This document shows, piece by piece, positions 16,398 through 24,234 of a DNA stretch of 64,000 nt. A program made the position numbers and the translations under genes. The notes under the pieces were generated by a model. It had not been told where the DNA came from. It worked only from the letters and a program-made list of their open reading frames with translations, and made no database searches. The DNA is from a virus: IMG/VR virus record IMGVR_UViG_3300021376_002797, positions 31,279 through 95,278 of that record; one strand, written 5' to 3'. Within the stretch, counting starts at the first letter, position 1. Each line of letters begins with the position of its first letter.

Positions 16398-18614
16398 CTA
16401 TTTTTTACGTTTTGTTGGTTTTTTTATTTTAACTTCAGTTTTTTTATCTTTTTCGTTATATGATAAAATGAATTTTGAACCTTTTTCAGGGTTGTCACTA
16501 ATTACTTTATCAGTAACCGCATCATCGACCCACTTTTGAATGGTTCTTTTCAATATACGAGCACCGAATCTAGTGTCAGTACCAACACCTATAATGTGTT
16601 TTTTTAATGTCTCATCGACCTCCAATTCAAAATCAATTAAAGAAACTCTTTCATACACTTTTTCAAGTTCCAAATCAACAATTTTTAATAGGTCGGTCTC
16701 ATTAAGATCTTTAAAATAAATAATTTCATCAAACCTATTTATAAATTCAGGTGCAAACTTTTTAAATAATTCTTTTTCTAATAGAGATTTTATCTCCTCT
16801 TCCTTTTTCTCAACTTTTGAATTTGTTGCAAATCCAACACCTGTACCAAAATCTTGAACTATCTTTGTTCCAACATTAGATGTCATTAAAATAATACAGT
16901 TTTTGAAATTGATTTTTCTTCCGTGACCATCAGTTAAAAATCCTTCATCTAACATTTGTAAAAATACGTTAAATATTTCAGGATGTGCCTTTTCAATCTC
17001 ATCTAACAAAATAACAGAATATGGTTTGTTTTTAATTTTATTTAAAAATGGTGATCCATCTTCATACCCAACATAGCCTGGTGATGTTCCTGTGAGTTTT
17101 GATGTTGCAATCTTATCTGAAAATTCACTCATATCTAATCTAATAAGTGCGTCTTCAGTATTAAACATATGTTTCGCTAATTGCTTAGCCAACTCAGTTT
17201 TACCAACACCTGAATTACCAATTAATAATCCACTAAATATTGGTTTTTTAGGGTCATTTAATCCGACCTTATTTCTTTGTATTGCTTTTGATATTTTTGC
17301 AACTGCATCATCTTGACCAATAACTTTTGTTGATAGCGTATCTTTGAGTGTTTTTAATTGTTCTGTCTCATCTGTTGATATTTTTGATATTGGTATTTTT
17401 GTAATAAGTGACGCGACATCATATACAATATCTTCTGTAACTTCTCTTTTGAATAAATTTCTATTTTTTTCAAATTCCGCCTTTTCTCTTTCTAAATCAT
17501 TCAAAACTTTTCTTTCCTTATCTCTAAGATTTGCCGCTTCCTCGTATCTTTGACTGTTTATTACTATAACCTTTTCTTCTTTGATTTCTTGAGCCTGTCT
17601 TTTTAAATCTTCAATAATTTCAGGTAATTTTATTTCAACTTGTGATCTAGCTCCAACCTCATCAATAATATCAAACGCCTTATCAGGAAACTCTCTATCT
17701 GTGATGTAACGGTCCGCTAACTCAACACATAGTTTTAATATATCATCACTATAAGTTACTTTATGGTGATCTTCATATCTATCTTTTGAATTTTGAAGTA
17801 TCTGTAAGGTCTCTTCTTTTGTTGAAGGGTCCACCATTACTTTTTGGAATCTCCTTTCAAGTGCACCATCTTTTTCAATATTTTTTCTATATTCTTCTAA
17901 AGTAGTTGCACCAATACATTGTAGTTCTCCTCTTGAAAGTGCAGGTTTAAATATATTTGAAGCATCCATCGATCCTGAGGCATTTCCCGCACCAATCATT
18001 GTATGGATTTCATCAATAAAAATTATAATATCGGGGTTATTGTATAATTCTTCCATAATCACTTTCATTCTTTCTTCAAATTGTCCTCTATATTTTGTTC
18101 CAGCAACAATTGATGTCATATCTAATGAAACAATCCTTTTACCTGATAAATTTTGAGGACAATCACCCTCAAATATTTTCTTTGCTAAACCTTCAACAAT
18201 TGCCGTTTTACCACAGTTATGTGAAACCACACCATTTGATATGTATTTTCTTTCATTATCTAACACCTCAAGATCAAAAGTATTATGAACACCAATCTCT
18301 TCTTTCTCAATAACCTCATGTAGGTTATTATCTTCAAAATAAATTGAGTTTCCAACATTTAAATTTTTTAATCTTAACCAATATGAATCATTCATAAATT
18401 CAACAAAATCATTATCACTTGTTTGCCCAACTTCAACTAAATGGTCTTCAGATCCTGAAAGTTCAGACCCGTTTGATAGTTTTATTTTAAAACAATTTTT
18501 ATTTTGTTTTTTATATAAATTACCAACAAGTTTATAACCCGACGGAGTTTTAATTTTGTATGTCCCACCTTCGTTTTTTACAAGGTTAAAAAATTCTTCA
18601 ATTTTAATTTTCAT
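16398..18614 (-). CDS. ClpC-like AAA+ unfoldase, C-terminal part, with N-terminal IntC of a split intein
   Basis: 738 residues. Residues 1-133 are an intein C-fragment ending YISNGVVSHN, followed by Cys134. From there the ClpC sequence resumes at CGKTAIVEGLAKKIFEG, the second half of the D1 Walker A, then D1 Walker B (IIIFIDEIHTMIGAG), a short UVR-type middle domain (YEEAANLRDKERKVL), and D2 with Walker A GNSGVGKTELA and Walker B VILLDEIEKAHPE. FGTGVGF resembles the ClpP-docking loop of ClpC, so it may feed host ClpP. On its own this half lacks a complete D1 P-loop; trans-splicing with the 18639-18932 product would give a 678-residue protein. Starts 24 bp after the upstream gene's stop. Confidence 0.88.
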   Translation of the reverse strand: MKIKIEEFFNLVKNEGGTYKIKTPSGYKLVGNLYKKQNKNCFKIKLSNGSELSGSEDHLVEVGQTSDNDFVEFMNDSYWLRLKNLNVGNSIYFEDNNLHEVIEKEEIGVHNTFDLEVLDNERKYISNGVVSHNCGKTAIVEGLAKKIFEGDCPQNLSGKRIVSLDMTSIVAGTKYRGQFEERMKVIMEELYNNPDIIIFIDEIHTMIGAGNASGSMDASNIFKPALSRGELQCIGATTLEEYRKNIEKDGALERRFQKVMVDPSTKEETLQILQNSKDRYEDHHKVTYSDDILKLCVELADRYITDREFPDKAFDIIDEVGARSQVEIKLPEIIEDLKRQAQEIKEEKVIVINSQRYEEAANLRDKERKVLNDLEREKAEFEKNRNLFKREVTEDIVYDVASLITKIPISKISTDETEQLKTLKDTLSTKVIGQDDAVAKISKAIQRNKVGLNDPKKPIFSGLLIGNSGVGKTELAKQLAKHMFNTEDALIRLDMSEFSDKIATSKLTGTSPGYVGYEDGSPFLNKIKNKPYSVILLDEIEKAHPEIFNVFLQMLDEGFLTDGHGRKINFKNCIILMTSNVGTKIVQDFGTGVGFATNSKVEKKEEEIKSLLEKELFKKFAPEFINRFDEIIYFKDLNETDLLKIVDLELEKVYERVSLIDFELEVDETLKKHIIGVGTDTRFGARILKRTIQKWVDDAVTDKVISDNPEKGSKFILSYNEKDKKTEVKIKKPTKRKK
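18216..18614 (-). other. Split intein C-fragment (IntC, 133 residues)
   Basis: Block B is probably SGSEDHLVE (His), block F HNTFDLEVLDNERKYISNG, and block G GVVSHN with the penultimate His, terminal Asn and +1 Cys needed for splicing. No homing endonuclease domain is present. Confidence 0.87.
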
Positions 18615-18638
18615 ATTTTTTATTTAATTTTTTTTATT

Positions 18639-18932
18639 TCACATAGTTTCAATATTGTGACTATCTGCGTCAGAAACTTTTTCAATTTCAATCCAAGTAT
18701 CGCCTAAAACACAACCTGGTTCACCTAATATAATAGGGTTATTTTTCTTTCTTCTTGAAAGGATTTGTGCAATTCTATTAATCTCATTTTCTCTACCTAC
18801 AACAGGATCTAATTTTCCTTCTTCAGCTAGTTTTATAAGGTCTCTTGAAAAGTTATCTAAAACAGGGGTTTTAGTTTTTGTTTCTGTTTGTTTATTTTTT
18901 GATTTTTCCATATCGTCAAATGATTCAATCAT
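18639..18932 (-). CDS. ClpC-like unfoldase, N-terminal part, with C-terminal IntN of a split intein
   Basis: 97 residues. Residues 1-73 match the start of a ClpC/ClpB D1 domain ([40 protein letters not shown]) and end at PIILGEPG, the first half of Walker A. Residue 74 is Cys and opens a 24-residue intein N-fragment ([15 protein letters not shown] ... IETM) ending at TGA. The Clp N-terminal substrate/adaptor domain (about 140 residues) is absent. The split after only about 24 intein residues is the atypical position known from a few phage-metagenome inteins (AceL/VidaL type). Confidence 0.87.
   Translation of the reverse strand: MIESFDDMEKSKNKQTETKTKTPVLDNFSRDLIKLAEEGKLDPVVGRENEINRIAQILSRRKKNNPIILGEPGCVLGDTWIEIEKVSDADSHNIETM
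18642..18713 (-). other. Split intein N-fragment (IntN, 24 residues)
   Basis: Starts with the nucleophile Cys directly after GEPG and contains the block A pattern [10 protein letters not shown]. It is followed by a stop codon, a 24-bp A/T spacer and the IntC gene. Confidence 0.87.
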
Positions 18933-19013
18933 AATAATCTTTTTAATTTTTTATTTGTTTAAAAGTTAATTAAATAAAGACCAATAATCAATATTTTTTA
19001 TTTTTTTGTCATC

Positions 19014-19039
19014 ATGTCAGATATACTGACATTTTGTCA
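19014..19039. promoter_or_regulatory. Operator-like TGTCA/TGACA dyads between clp and UVR genes
   Basis: ATGTCAG-ATATA-CTGACAT is a perfect 7-bp-arm dyad (19014-19032) overlapping a second dyad TGACA-TTT-TGTCA (19027-19039); a further TGTCAT lies just upstream. The site is centred in the 197-bp gap between the divergent clp and UVR genes, so one repressor or activator could control both. TATAAATA at 19112-19119 in the gap matches the T4 late consensus. Confidence 0.6.
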
Positions 19040-19129
19040 TGTTATAATTTGAAAACATTAAAATTTACTTATTTGGCATTTATTTGGTGTAAAATCTTAC
19101 CAAAATAAACTTATAAATAAAATAAAATT

Positions 19130-19495
19130 ATGTTTAGTAGAAATTTTGAAAAATTATTTAATGAACTATGGTCATCAGATCCATTTTTTAATGGTGATAA
19201 TTGGGAAAGAAAAAACTATAAGTCCGAAGATGGTAGTATTTCATTTACTTACATTACAAACAAACGAGGAGGACTGAATAAACAAGATGAAATATCATTA
19301 TTAAAACAAAAACTTGATATTGCAGTTGATGAACAAAATTTTGAGGAGGCGGTAGAACTCAGAGACAAAATTAAAAATTTAGAGAAAAATAAAGAAGAAT
19401 TTACAAAACTTAATAAAGAACTAGATGAATGTTTAAAAAAACAAGATTTTGAAAATGCAATCAAATTAAGAGATAAAATTAGAAGTTTAAAATAA
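19130..19495 (+). CDS. UVR-domain protein, possible ClpC adaptor (McsA-like)
   Basis: 121 residues. Two UVR motifs are visible, LLKQKLDIAVDEQNFEEAVE with LRDKIKNLE, and LNKELDECLKKQDFENAIKL with RDKIRSLK. UVR motifs mediate protein contacts in UvrB/UvrC, ClpC and the ClpC adaptor McsA. The N-terminus (MFSRNFEKLFNELWSSDPFF) is not zinc-binding as in McsA. The gene is divergent from the split clpC-like gene and shares an operator-like region with it, which supports an adaptor or co-chaperone role (inference). Confidence 0.7.
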   Translation: MFSRNFEKLFNELWSSDPFFNGDNWERKNYKSEDGSISFTYITNKRGGLNKQDEISLLKQKLDIAVDEQNFEEAVELRDKIKNLEKNKEEFTKLNKELDECLKKQDFENAIKLRDKIRSLK

Positions 19496-19517
19496 AAATG
19501 TTCTTATTTTAGTTTTG

Positions 19518-19546
19518 AACCTGTCCGTGAGGATGGGTTTTTTTTT
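19518..19546 (+). terminator. Rho-independent terminator
   Basis: AACCTGTCC/GGATGGGTT stem (two G-T pairs), GTGA loop, then a T-run. Confidence 0.75.
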
Positions 19547-19572
19547 GATTTATGGTTTTTTTTATTAATCGT

Positions 19573-19582
19573 TATATTTATT
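19573..19582 (+). promoter_or_regulatory. Putative late promoter motif
   Basis: TATATTTATT, 40 bp before the start at 19623. Confidence 0.45.
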
Positions 19583-19622
19583 ATAAAAAGATAATAAAAA
19601 AATAAAAATAACAAAAAAAATT

Positions 19623-19937
19623 ATGAAAAGAGTTATTAGATTAACAGAATCAGATCTTACAAGAATTGTAAGACGAGTTATTAAAGAATCAAAAGGGGTT
19701 ATAAATGAGGCGTATGAGCCTGGTGCCACATTCGAAGTGGGCGAAATAACATACACTATTGAAGGTAGAGGCACTTTAGGACCTAATGGAGAACAATGTT
19801 TTTTCACAATGCAATTCAATGGTGGCGGTAAAAGATATGACGTAAGTGAAAAAACAATCAATAATATTCAAGATGCGAATTTAAAAGCGACTCTTCAAAC
19901 TATTATGAGAACAGTAAAGAGAGAAATAGGTTGTTAA
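19623..19937 (+). CDS. Putative capsid-targeted cargo protein, tag type KRxIRLTES
   Basis: 104 residues. N-terminus MKRVIRLTESDLTRIVRRVI then KES, nearly identical to the 9258 protein; LTE and IKE are candidate prohead-protease sites. The remaining 75 residues (two Cys, YEPGATFEVGEITYTIEGRG) are not recognised. Smallest of the tagged proteins. Its stop overlaps the convergent secreted gene by 4 bp, with no terminator between them. Confidence 0.7.
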   Translation: MKRVIRLTESDLTRIVRRVIKESKGVINEAYEPGATFEVGEITYTIEGRGTLGPNGEQCFFTMQFNGGGKRYDVSEKTINNIQDANLKATLQTIMRTVKREIGC

Positions 19938-20371
19938 TTTAAGATAAGTAAATTATTTTTATTTGCAAATTTTAAAGTCGTTGAGTTATAATCTTTTTCA
20001 AAATAAAATTGTTTTACACTTTTTTCATTCTTATTAAGATTAATAGTTAAACTAATATATATTTTTGATGAGGGGTCTGAAGATCCCTCATTGTATTTTA
20101 TATTAAATACGTTATAACTAATCGTATCAATTGATAATATTTTATCAACACTTTTGAATTTACCTAGTTTAGTTGTAATTATTTTTTTATCAAAATCAAT
20201 CATAAAAGTTTGATTTATATCAATATTAAATCCATTACCTAATAAATTTTTTTCACCGACATTACCAAAAGATGATGAAAAATTAAAACTGGAAACAATC
20301 ACAAAAATTGATTGGGACATTAAATTAAGTGATGCGATTGTAAATAATAAAGTTAAAATCAAATTTTTCAT
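19934..20371 (-). CDS. Secreted protein of a convergent cargo/secreted module
   Basis: 145 residues. Signal peptide MKNLILTLLFTIASLNLMSQ. The mature part contains FMIDFDKKIITTK and ILSIDTISYNVFNIKY, aligning in order with the 15890 and 9781 proteins. Function unknown; likely periplasmic. A TATATTTG element lies upstream. Confidence 0.7.
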   Translation of the reverse strand: MKNLILTLLFTIASLNLMSQSIFVIVSSFNFSSSFGNVGEKNLLGNGFNIDINQTFMIDFDKKIITTKLGKFKSVDKILSIDTISYNVFNIKYNEGSSDPSSKIYISLTINLNKNEKSVKQFYFEKDYNSTTLKFANKNNLLILN

Positions 20372-20404
20372 GAGGTTTAATTTTTTAGGTGAATAATTAT
20401 ACTA

Positions 20405-20412
20405 CAAATATA
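20405..20412 (-). promoter_or_regulatory. Host-type -7 element
   Basis: TATATTTG on the minus strand, 33 nt before the start at 20371. The -33 position reads TTT and not TTG, so it is weaker than its three counterparts. Confidence 0.4.
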
Positions 20413-20464
20413 ATCATTTTTCTTGATTTAAAAAACTTTTCTAATATTTTTAGAATAAAAAATT

Positions 20465-20713
20465 ATGGCAATTAAAAGAACTGATATTAACGGAACCAAA
20501 ATTACTTGTGAAATAGAATCAAGTAACCTTAAAACAACTATATACGACACCGAATCTAATAAATTAATAGTGGAGTTCAAAAACGGATTTAAATACGAAT
20601 ACGATGAGGTCCCCCATAATATCTACGCACAGTTTAGATTATCGGATTCCCAAGGTAAATTTTTCAATACCCAAATTGCAAAAACATTCAAATACAAAAA
20701 ATTAGATAAATAA
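20465..20713 (+). CDS. KTSC-domain protein
   Basis: 82 residues. EFKNGFKYEYDEVPHNIYAQ followed by SDSQGKFFNTQIAKTFKYKK fits the KTSC domain (aromatic residues, VP, S-x-G-x-FFN, then a basic end). The domain occurs alone or fused to lysyl-tRNA synthetase and in many phages; its function is not established, with nucleic-acid binding suggested. Begins the rightward packaging and head gene run. Confidence 0.7.
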   Translation: MAIKRTDINGTKITCEIESSNLKTTIYDTESNKLIVEFKNGFKYEYDEVPHNIYAQFRLSDSQGKFFNTQIAKTFKYKKLDK

Positions 20714-20722
20714 TTTTCACGC

Positions 20723-20732
20723 CATATTTATA
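20723..20732 (+). promoter_or_regulatory. Late-motif match
   Basis: CATATTTATA ends 3 bp before the ATG at 20736, too close for a normal leader; possibly coincidental or a leaderless start. Confidence 0.2.
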
Positions 20733-20735
20733 TAC

Positions 20736-21488
20736 ATGGCAAGTTCTGAAAAAATAATAAATAGTTTTTATCTTCAAGACGAATTTAACCCAAATGTGTG
20801 GGATAATTCCGACAATCCAAAAACGGTAAAACTAAAACCTGAAATTAGAGAAAGACTTTTAAGAGTTGCAAATCTTTTTATTGAATTTTTAGATACGGAT
20901 CTTTTTATTCAAGATGTCATTTTTGTAGGTTCACTTGTTGGTTACAATTGGAGTGAATTTTCCGATTTTGACATCCATATATTAATCGATCTTGATGAAT
21001 CAGAAAATAGAGAAATGACAGAAGAGTTGTTCAGACTTAAAAAAACAGTGTTTAACGCAGCTCACGACATTTTTATAAAGGGTTCTGAAACGGAATTATA
21101 TGTACAAGACGCAAATGAAAAAAATGAAAGTCAAGGGGTTTATTCTTTATTAAATGACGAGTGGTTAAAAATACCAAAAAAAGAAAATTTCAAAGTAGAT
21201 AAGAAAAAATTAATGACCAAAGTTGACCAATGGATGGATATTATTGATGGTGTTTTGGAAAATGCCGAAGATGAAGATATTGAAGATGCTGTTAAACTTG
21301 TAAAAAAATATAGAGAAAAATTAAGAAAATATAGAACTTGTGGATTACAAAAAGAGGGTGAATATTCTTATGAAAATTTGGTCTTTAAATTTTTAAGAAG
21401 AAACGGTTATATAGGAAAATTAGAAAACTTTAAAAACGAGTTTATAGATAAAAAACTATCTTTAGAACAAGAAAATAAAGAATACTAA
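20736..21488 (+). CDS. Nucleotidyltransferase-fold protein
   Basis: 250 residues. FVGSLVGYNWSEFSDFDIHI carries the Pol-beta superfamily pattern GS ... (D/S)xDxH, where the two acidic residues bind metal. The rest is helical and Lys/Glu rich. Substrate unknown; relatives in T4-like phages lie near head genes and are not characterised. Could modify a nucleotide, tRNA or protein. Confidence 0.7.
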   Translation: MASSEKIINSFYLQDEFNPNVWDNSDNPKTVKLKPEIRERLLRVANLFIEFLDTDLFIQDVIFVGSLVGYNWSEFSDFDIHILIDLDESENREMTEELFRLKKTVFNAAHDIFIKGSETELYVQDANEKNESQGVYSLLNDEWLKIPKKENFKVDKKKLMTKVDQWMDIIDGVLENAEDEDIEDAVKLVKKYREKLRKYRTCGLQKEGEYSYENLVFKFLRRNGYIGKLENFKNEFIDKKLSLEQENKEY

Positions 21489-21507
21489 ATAAATTACTAT
21501 TTATTGA

Positions 21508-21517
21508 TATATTTATA
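21508..21517 (+). promoter_or_regulatory. Putative late promoter motif
   Basis: TATATTTATA preceded by TTATTGA, 11 bp before the start at 21529; the same extended block occurs at 9221. Confidence 0.5.
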
Positions 21518-21528
21518 TATAAAAAACT

Positions 21529-21720
21529 ATGCCGACAACTGCTTGTACAGATAATTATTATAACACCGTAGTAGTAGGGTATGTCCCTGGAACAGGTGAT
21601 ACGGTAGGTCAAGTAGTAACATTTACTACACCTAAACCTGAATGGACAGACGCAAATAACCAACAGGCAAAACAGTGTAATGCAGTTGCTCTTGGCGGAT
21701 TTAATGGACTAAACAATTAA
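21529..21720 (+). CDS. Small hypothetical protein
   Basis: 63 residues, MPTTACTDNYYNTVVVGYVP start, low in charge and rich in Thr, Gly and Asn. No family recognised. Twelve bases before the next gene and downstream of a late-type motif, so a minor virion protein is possible. Confidence 0.55.
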   Translation: MPTTACTDNYYNTVVVGYVPGTGDTVGQVVTFTTPKPEWTDANNQQAKQCNAVALGGFNGLNN

Positions 21721-21732
21721 AAAAACAAAAAA

Positions 21733-23061
21733 ATGGCAGATTTAAAACCTTTAGGTAGTGAAAAATTACAAGGTATGGAAAAAATTAACCGTATCATGGA
21801 GATTGCTAGATATAAAGAAACACCTAAAAATTTAGTCAACGAAGTTTCATCAGTTGATTATACTATAACTTTGGCTGACGGTAAGACTTATGGTATAGTT
21901 AAAGAAAAATTAGGTTATATAATTAAAAGTGGATTGAATGAATCAACAATGGATTATGTTGATATTATGAGACACAGAAAACACTACAGGTCATATTCTG
22001 AAGCTATGAAAAAACTAAACTTGATGGCATCTGAAATCAATAGAGTTACAGGTTATGATGAAAATATTTCGTTAATTGGTGAGCAAACTGACTTAAAAAA
22101 AAAATTCGTATTAAAACTTCCTAAACCAAAAGCAGATAAACCCGCTGGAGAAACCACACCACCAGCACCTCCTACTGGTGATATGGGAGCACCACCTGCG
22201 TCTTCTGAACCCCCTGCACCTCCTGCCGGTGATATGGATATGGGTGCACCACCTGCACCTCCTGCCGGTGATATGGATATGGGTGCACCACCTACTGGTG
22301 ATACAGGAACACCACCAACAGACGATATGGGATCACCCAATGATGATAACATGGGAATGCCACCAACAGATGATATGGGAATGGCTGAAACACCTCCACC
22401 CCCTATGGATGATATAGGAATGGAAGACGAAGGTGAAGAAGAGCCACAAGGACCAACTGGTTTAAAATCAATTCAAAAATTAACAGGTAGATTAAGTCAA
22501 AAAATTCGTGCCTTTGAAAAAGAAAAGGGTATGGATTCTCAAGACATTAAATATGTTTTAAATTCAATAATTTCAGCATTAGAACTTGAAAACTTAGACG
22601 AAGACGATAAAGATGATATAATCTCTAAATTTGACGAGTCTGATGAGTATGGTGAAGAAGGTGCAGGAGAATTGGATTTAGGAGATGAAGATACAGGTAT
22701 AGAAGATAATATGGATATGGGTAATGATATGGGAGGTACTCCACCCCCACCACCAGCAAATAATATGATGGAATCAAAAGTAGATAAATTATTAAAATCA
22801 TACTTCAAAATTTCTGAAAAAGAAAAACCAATTTTAGAAGAAAAGAAAAAGAAAGACTTCTTAAAACAAAAACTACAAAGACTTGATGTAAAAAAAGAAT
22901 TTGTAAAATTAAGTGAAAGTTTATCACAATTAGAAGCGGCAAACGAATTTCACAAAAAATATAAAAACGCTAAATTTATTGGTAAAACAAATAAAGAAAA
23001 TTTAGTTTTTGTTGTTGAAGGAAAACAATATAGAATAACACCAAGAGGGAGGGTTATATGA
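21733..23061 (+). CDS. Pro/Met/Asp-rich structural protein
   Basis: 442 residues. A helical N-terminal 140 residues, a low-complexity linker of PPxGDMxMGAP repeats (about 145-235), an acidic middle, and a basic helical C-terminus ending in a compact domain (FHKKYKNAKFIGKTNKENLV). The linker composition resembles that in the portal and scaffold genes here. Likely a virion or prohead-core component in the head operon; no family recognised. Overlaps the next gene by 4 bp. Confidence 0.65.
   Translation: MADLKPLGSEKLQGMEKINRIMEIARYKETPKNLVNEVSSVDYTITLADGKTYGIVKEKLGYIIKSGLNESTMDYVDIMRHRKHYRSYSEAMKKLNLMASEINRVTGYDENISLIGEQTDLKKKFVLKLPKPKADKPAGETTPPAPPTGDMGAPPASSEPPAPPAGDMDMGAPPAPPAGDMDMGAPPTGDTGTPPTDDMGSPNDDNMGMPPTDDMGMAETPPPPMDDIGMEDEGEEEPQGPTGLKSIQKLTGRLSQKIRAFEKEKGMDSQDIKYVLNSIISALELENLDEDDKDDIISKFDESDEYGEEGAGELDLGDEDTGIEDNMDMGNDMGGTPPPPPANNMMESKVDKLLKSYFKISEKEKPILEEKKKKDFLKQKLQRLDVKKEFVKLSESLSQLEAANEFHKKYKNAKFIGKTNKENLVFVVEGKQYRITPRGRVI
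22216..22293 (+). repeat. Exact 39-bp tandem duplication
   Basis: Two identical 39-bp units encode APPAGDMDMGAPP in the linker of the structural gene; recent slippage or unequal crossover is likely. Confidence 0.85.
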
Positions 23062-23477
23062 ATTTAGTTTATGTTAATGAATTAGGTCCTAACTATAAAG
23101 GTGATAATATATATGAGTTTATATTTTCTGATTTAGATGACGTGTGGGGAGATGATTGGGATGCAGAACCGGCATCAGGAAAACCATCACCTCCTGATAT
23201 TAACTATATAAAAAGAGTTGGGGCATTAAAAAATTCAGAAATTGAGTTAGAATTAATTCAAAACTCGGATTATTTTGGTGTTTACGACGCAATTGACGGT
23301 GTTATATCTTTAGCGTGGGAAAAGAGTGATAGTGATGAGATATTAATTAATAAAAGAAAAAGACTTGTTTTTCAATACGGAGAAAGTGTTGAAAGTGTTG
23401 AAAACAAATTATATGAACGAGACATCGTATTAAAATGGGAAAAAAACTTAGTACAAGATGAAACATATGAATCCTAA
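23058..23477 (+). CDS. Phage head-operon hypothetical protein
   Basis: 139 residues, acidic and Trp rich (DLDDVWGDDWDAEP). No named domain. It overlaps both neighbours (4 and 20 bp) directly upstream of the terminase, consistent with translational coupling in the packaging operon. Confidence 0.6.
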   Translation: MNLVYVNELGPNYKGDNIYEFIFSDLDDVWGDDWDAEPASGKPSPPDINYIKRVGALKNSEIELELIQNSDYFGVYDAIDGVISLAWEKSDSDEILINKRKRLVFQYGESVESVENKLYERDIVLKWEKNLVQDETYES

Positions 23478-24231
23478 AATGGTTAGACTACTACATGAAG
23501 GGTTTTCTATCTCAACTTTAGAAAACTTAACTGAAGGTCAGTTAAATTTGTTGTATGAAAAGACTAAAAAGGTAAAAAAGGAACCTAAAGAGGCCGAACA
23601 AGTAACAAAAACTATTACCGCAACAAAATATAAACCCGAAGAAATAGCACAGTTTAAAAATCCTGATGGTTCCTATAGCATACCCCAATCTGAAGGGGAA
23701 GTAACGGAAAGAGCAAAATCAAAAAAACAACAACAGTTTTTTGGTATTGTAAGAGGTATGCAAAAAGGAGAAATACCTAAAAAAGGTGAAGCAGGAAAAA
23801 AAGCCAAAGAGATGGATCCTAAAGATGTTAAAGATTTTGCGTCAACAAAACACAAAGGTTTACCAAAAAAAGTTGAATCAAAAGAAGGTTCAGAAAAATT
23901 TATTCAAAAAGCAACTAAAAAAATAGAAAAAAAAGGAACTGAAGGCAAATTCGGTAGATGGTGTAAAAAAGAAGGTTTGGATTCTGACGGTGAAGTTACT
24001 AAAAAATGTATTTCAGCAGCAATGAAATCAGATGATCCTGCGGTTGTTAAAATGGCAAATTTTGCAAAAAACATCGGTGGTTTTAAAGGTTCAGAACACA
24101 AGAAAAAAACAGAGTCAAAAGAAAATGTAAAAAAACTTGAAGAAAACATTTTAAGACTTATTGAAGATTATTTACCTCCACATACAACAAAAGGTGAATT
24201 ATTAAGAACAATTAAAAGTATTAAAAGATAA
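23458..24231 (+). CDS. DUF3008-like basic protein, possible head protein
   Basis: 257 residues, strongly basic. The N-terminus (MNPKMVRLLHEGFSISTLEN, LTEGQ) has LHE and LTE sites like the tagged cargo proteins. Residues about 80-140 match DUF3008: AKSKKQQQFFGIVRGMQKGE, then MDPKDVKDFASTKHKGLPKK. A second module, KFGRWCKKEGLDSDGEVTKK, follows. Abundant Lys suggests DNA or scaffold binding inside the head (inference). An alternative start three codons later (ATG at 23467) is equally good. Confidence 0.65.
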   Translation: MKHMNPKMVRLLHEGFSISTLENLTEGQLNLLYEKTKKVKKEPKEAEQVTKTITATKYKPEEIAQFKNPDGSYSIPQSEGEVTERAKSKKQQQFFGIVRGMQKGEIPKKGEAGKKAKEMDPKDVKDFASTKHKGLPKKVESKEGSEKFIQKATKKIEKKGTEGKFGRWCKKEGLDSDGEVTKKCISAAMKSDDPAVVKMANFAKNIGGFKGSEHKKKTESKENVKKLEENILRLIEDYLPPHTTKGELLRTIKSIKR

Positions 24232-24234
24232 TGA

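Noticed and set aside
22178-22417. Out-of-frame ORFs over the proline-rich linker
   Set aside because: Produced by the repetitive composition of the 21733 gene.
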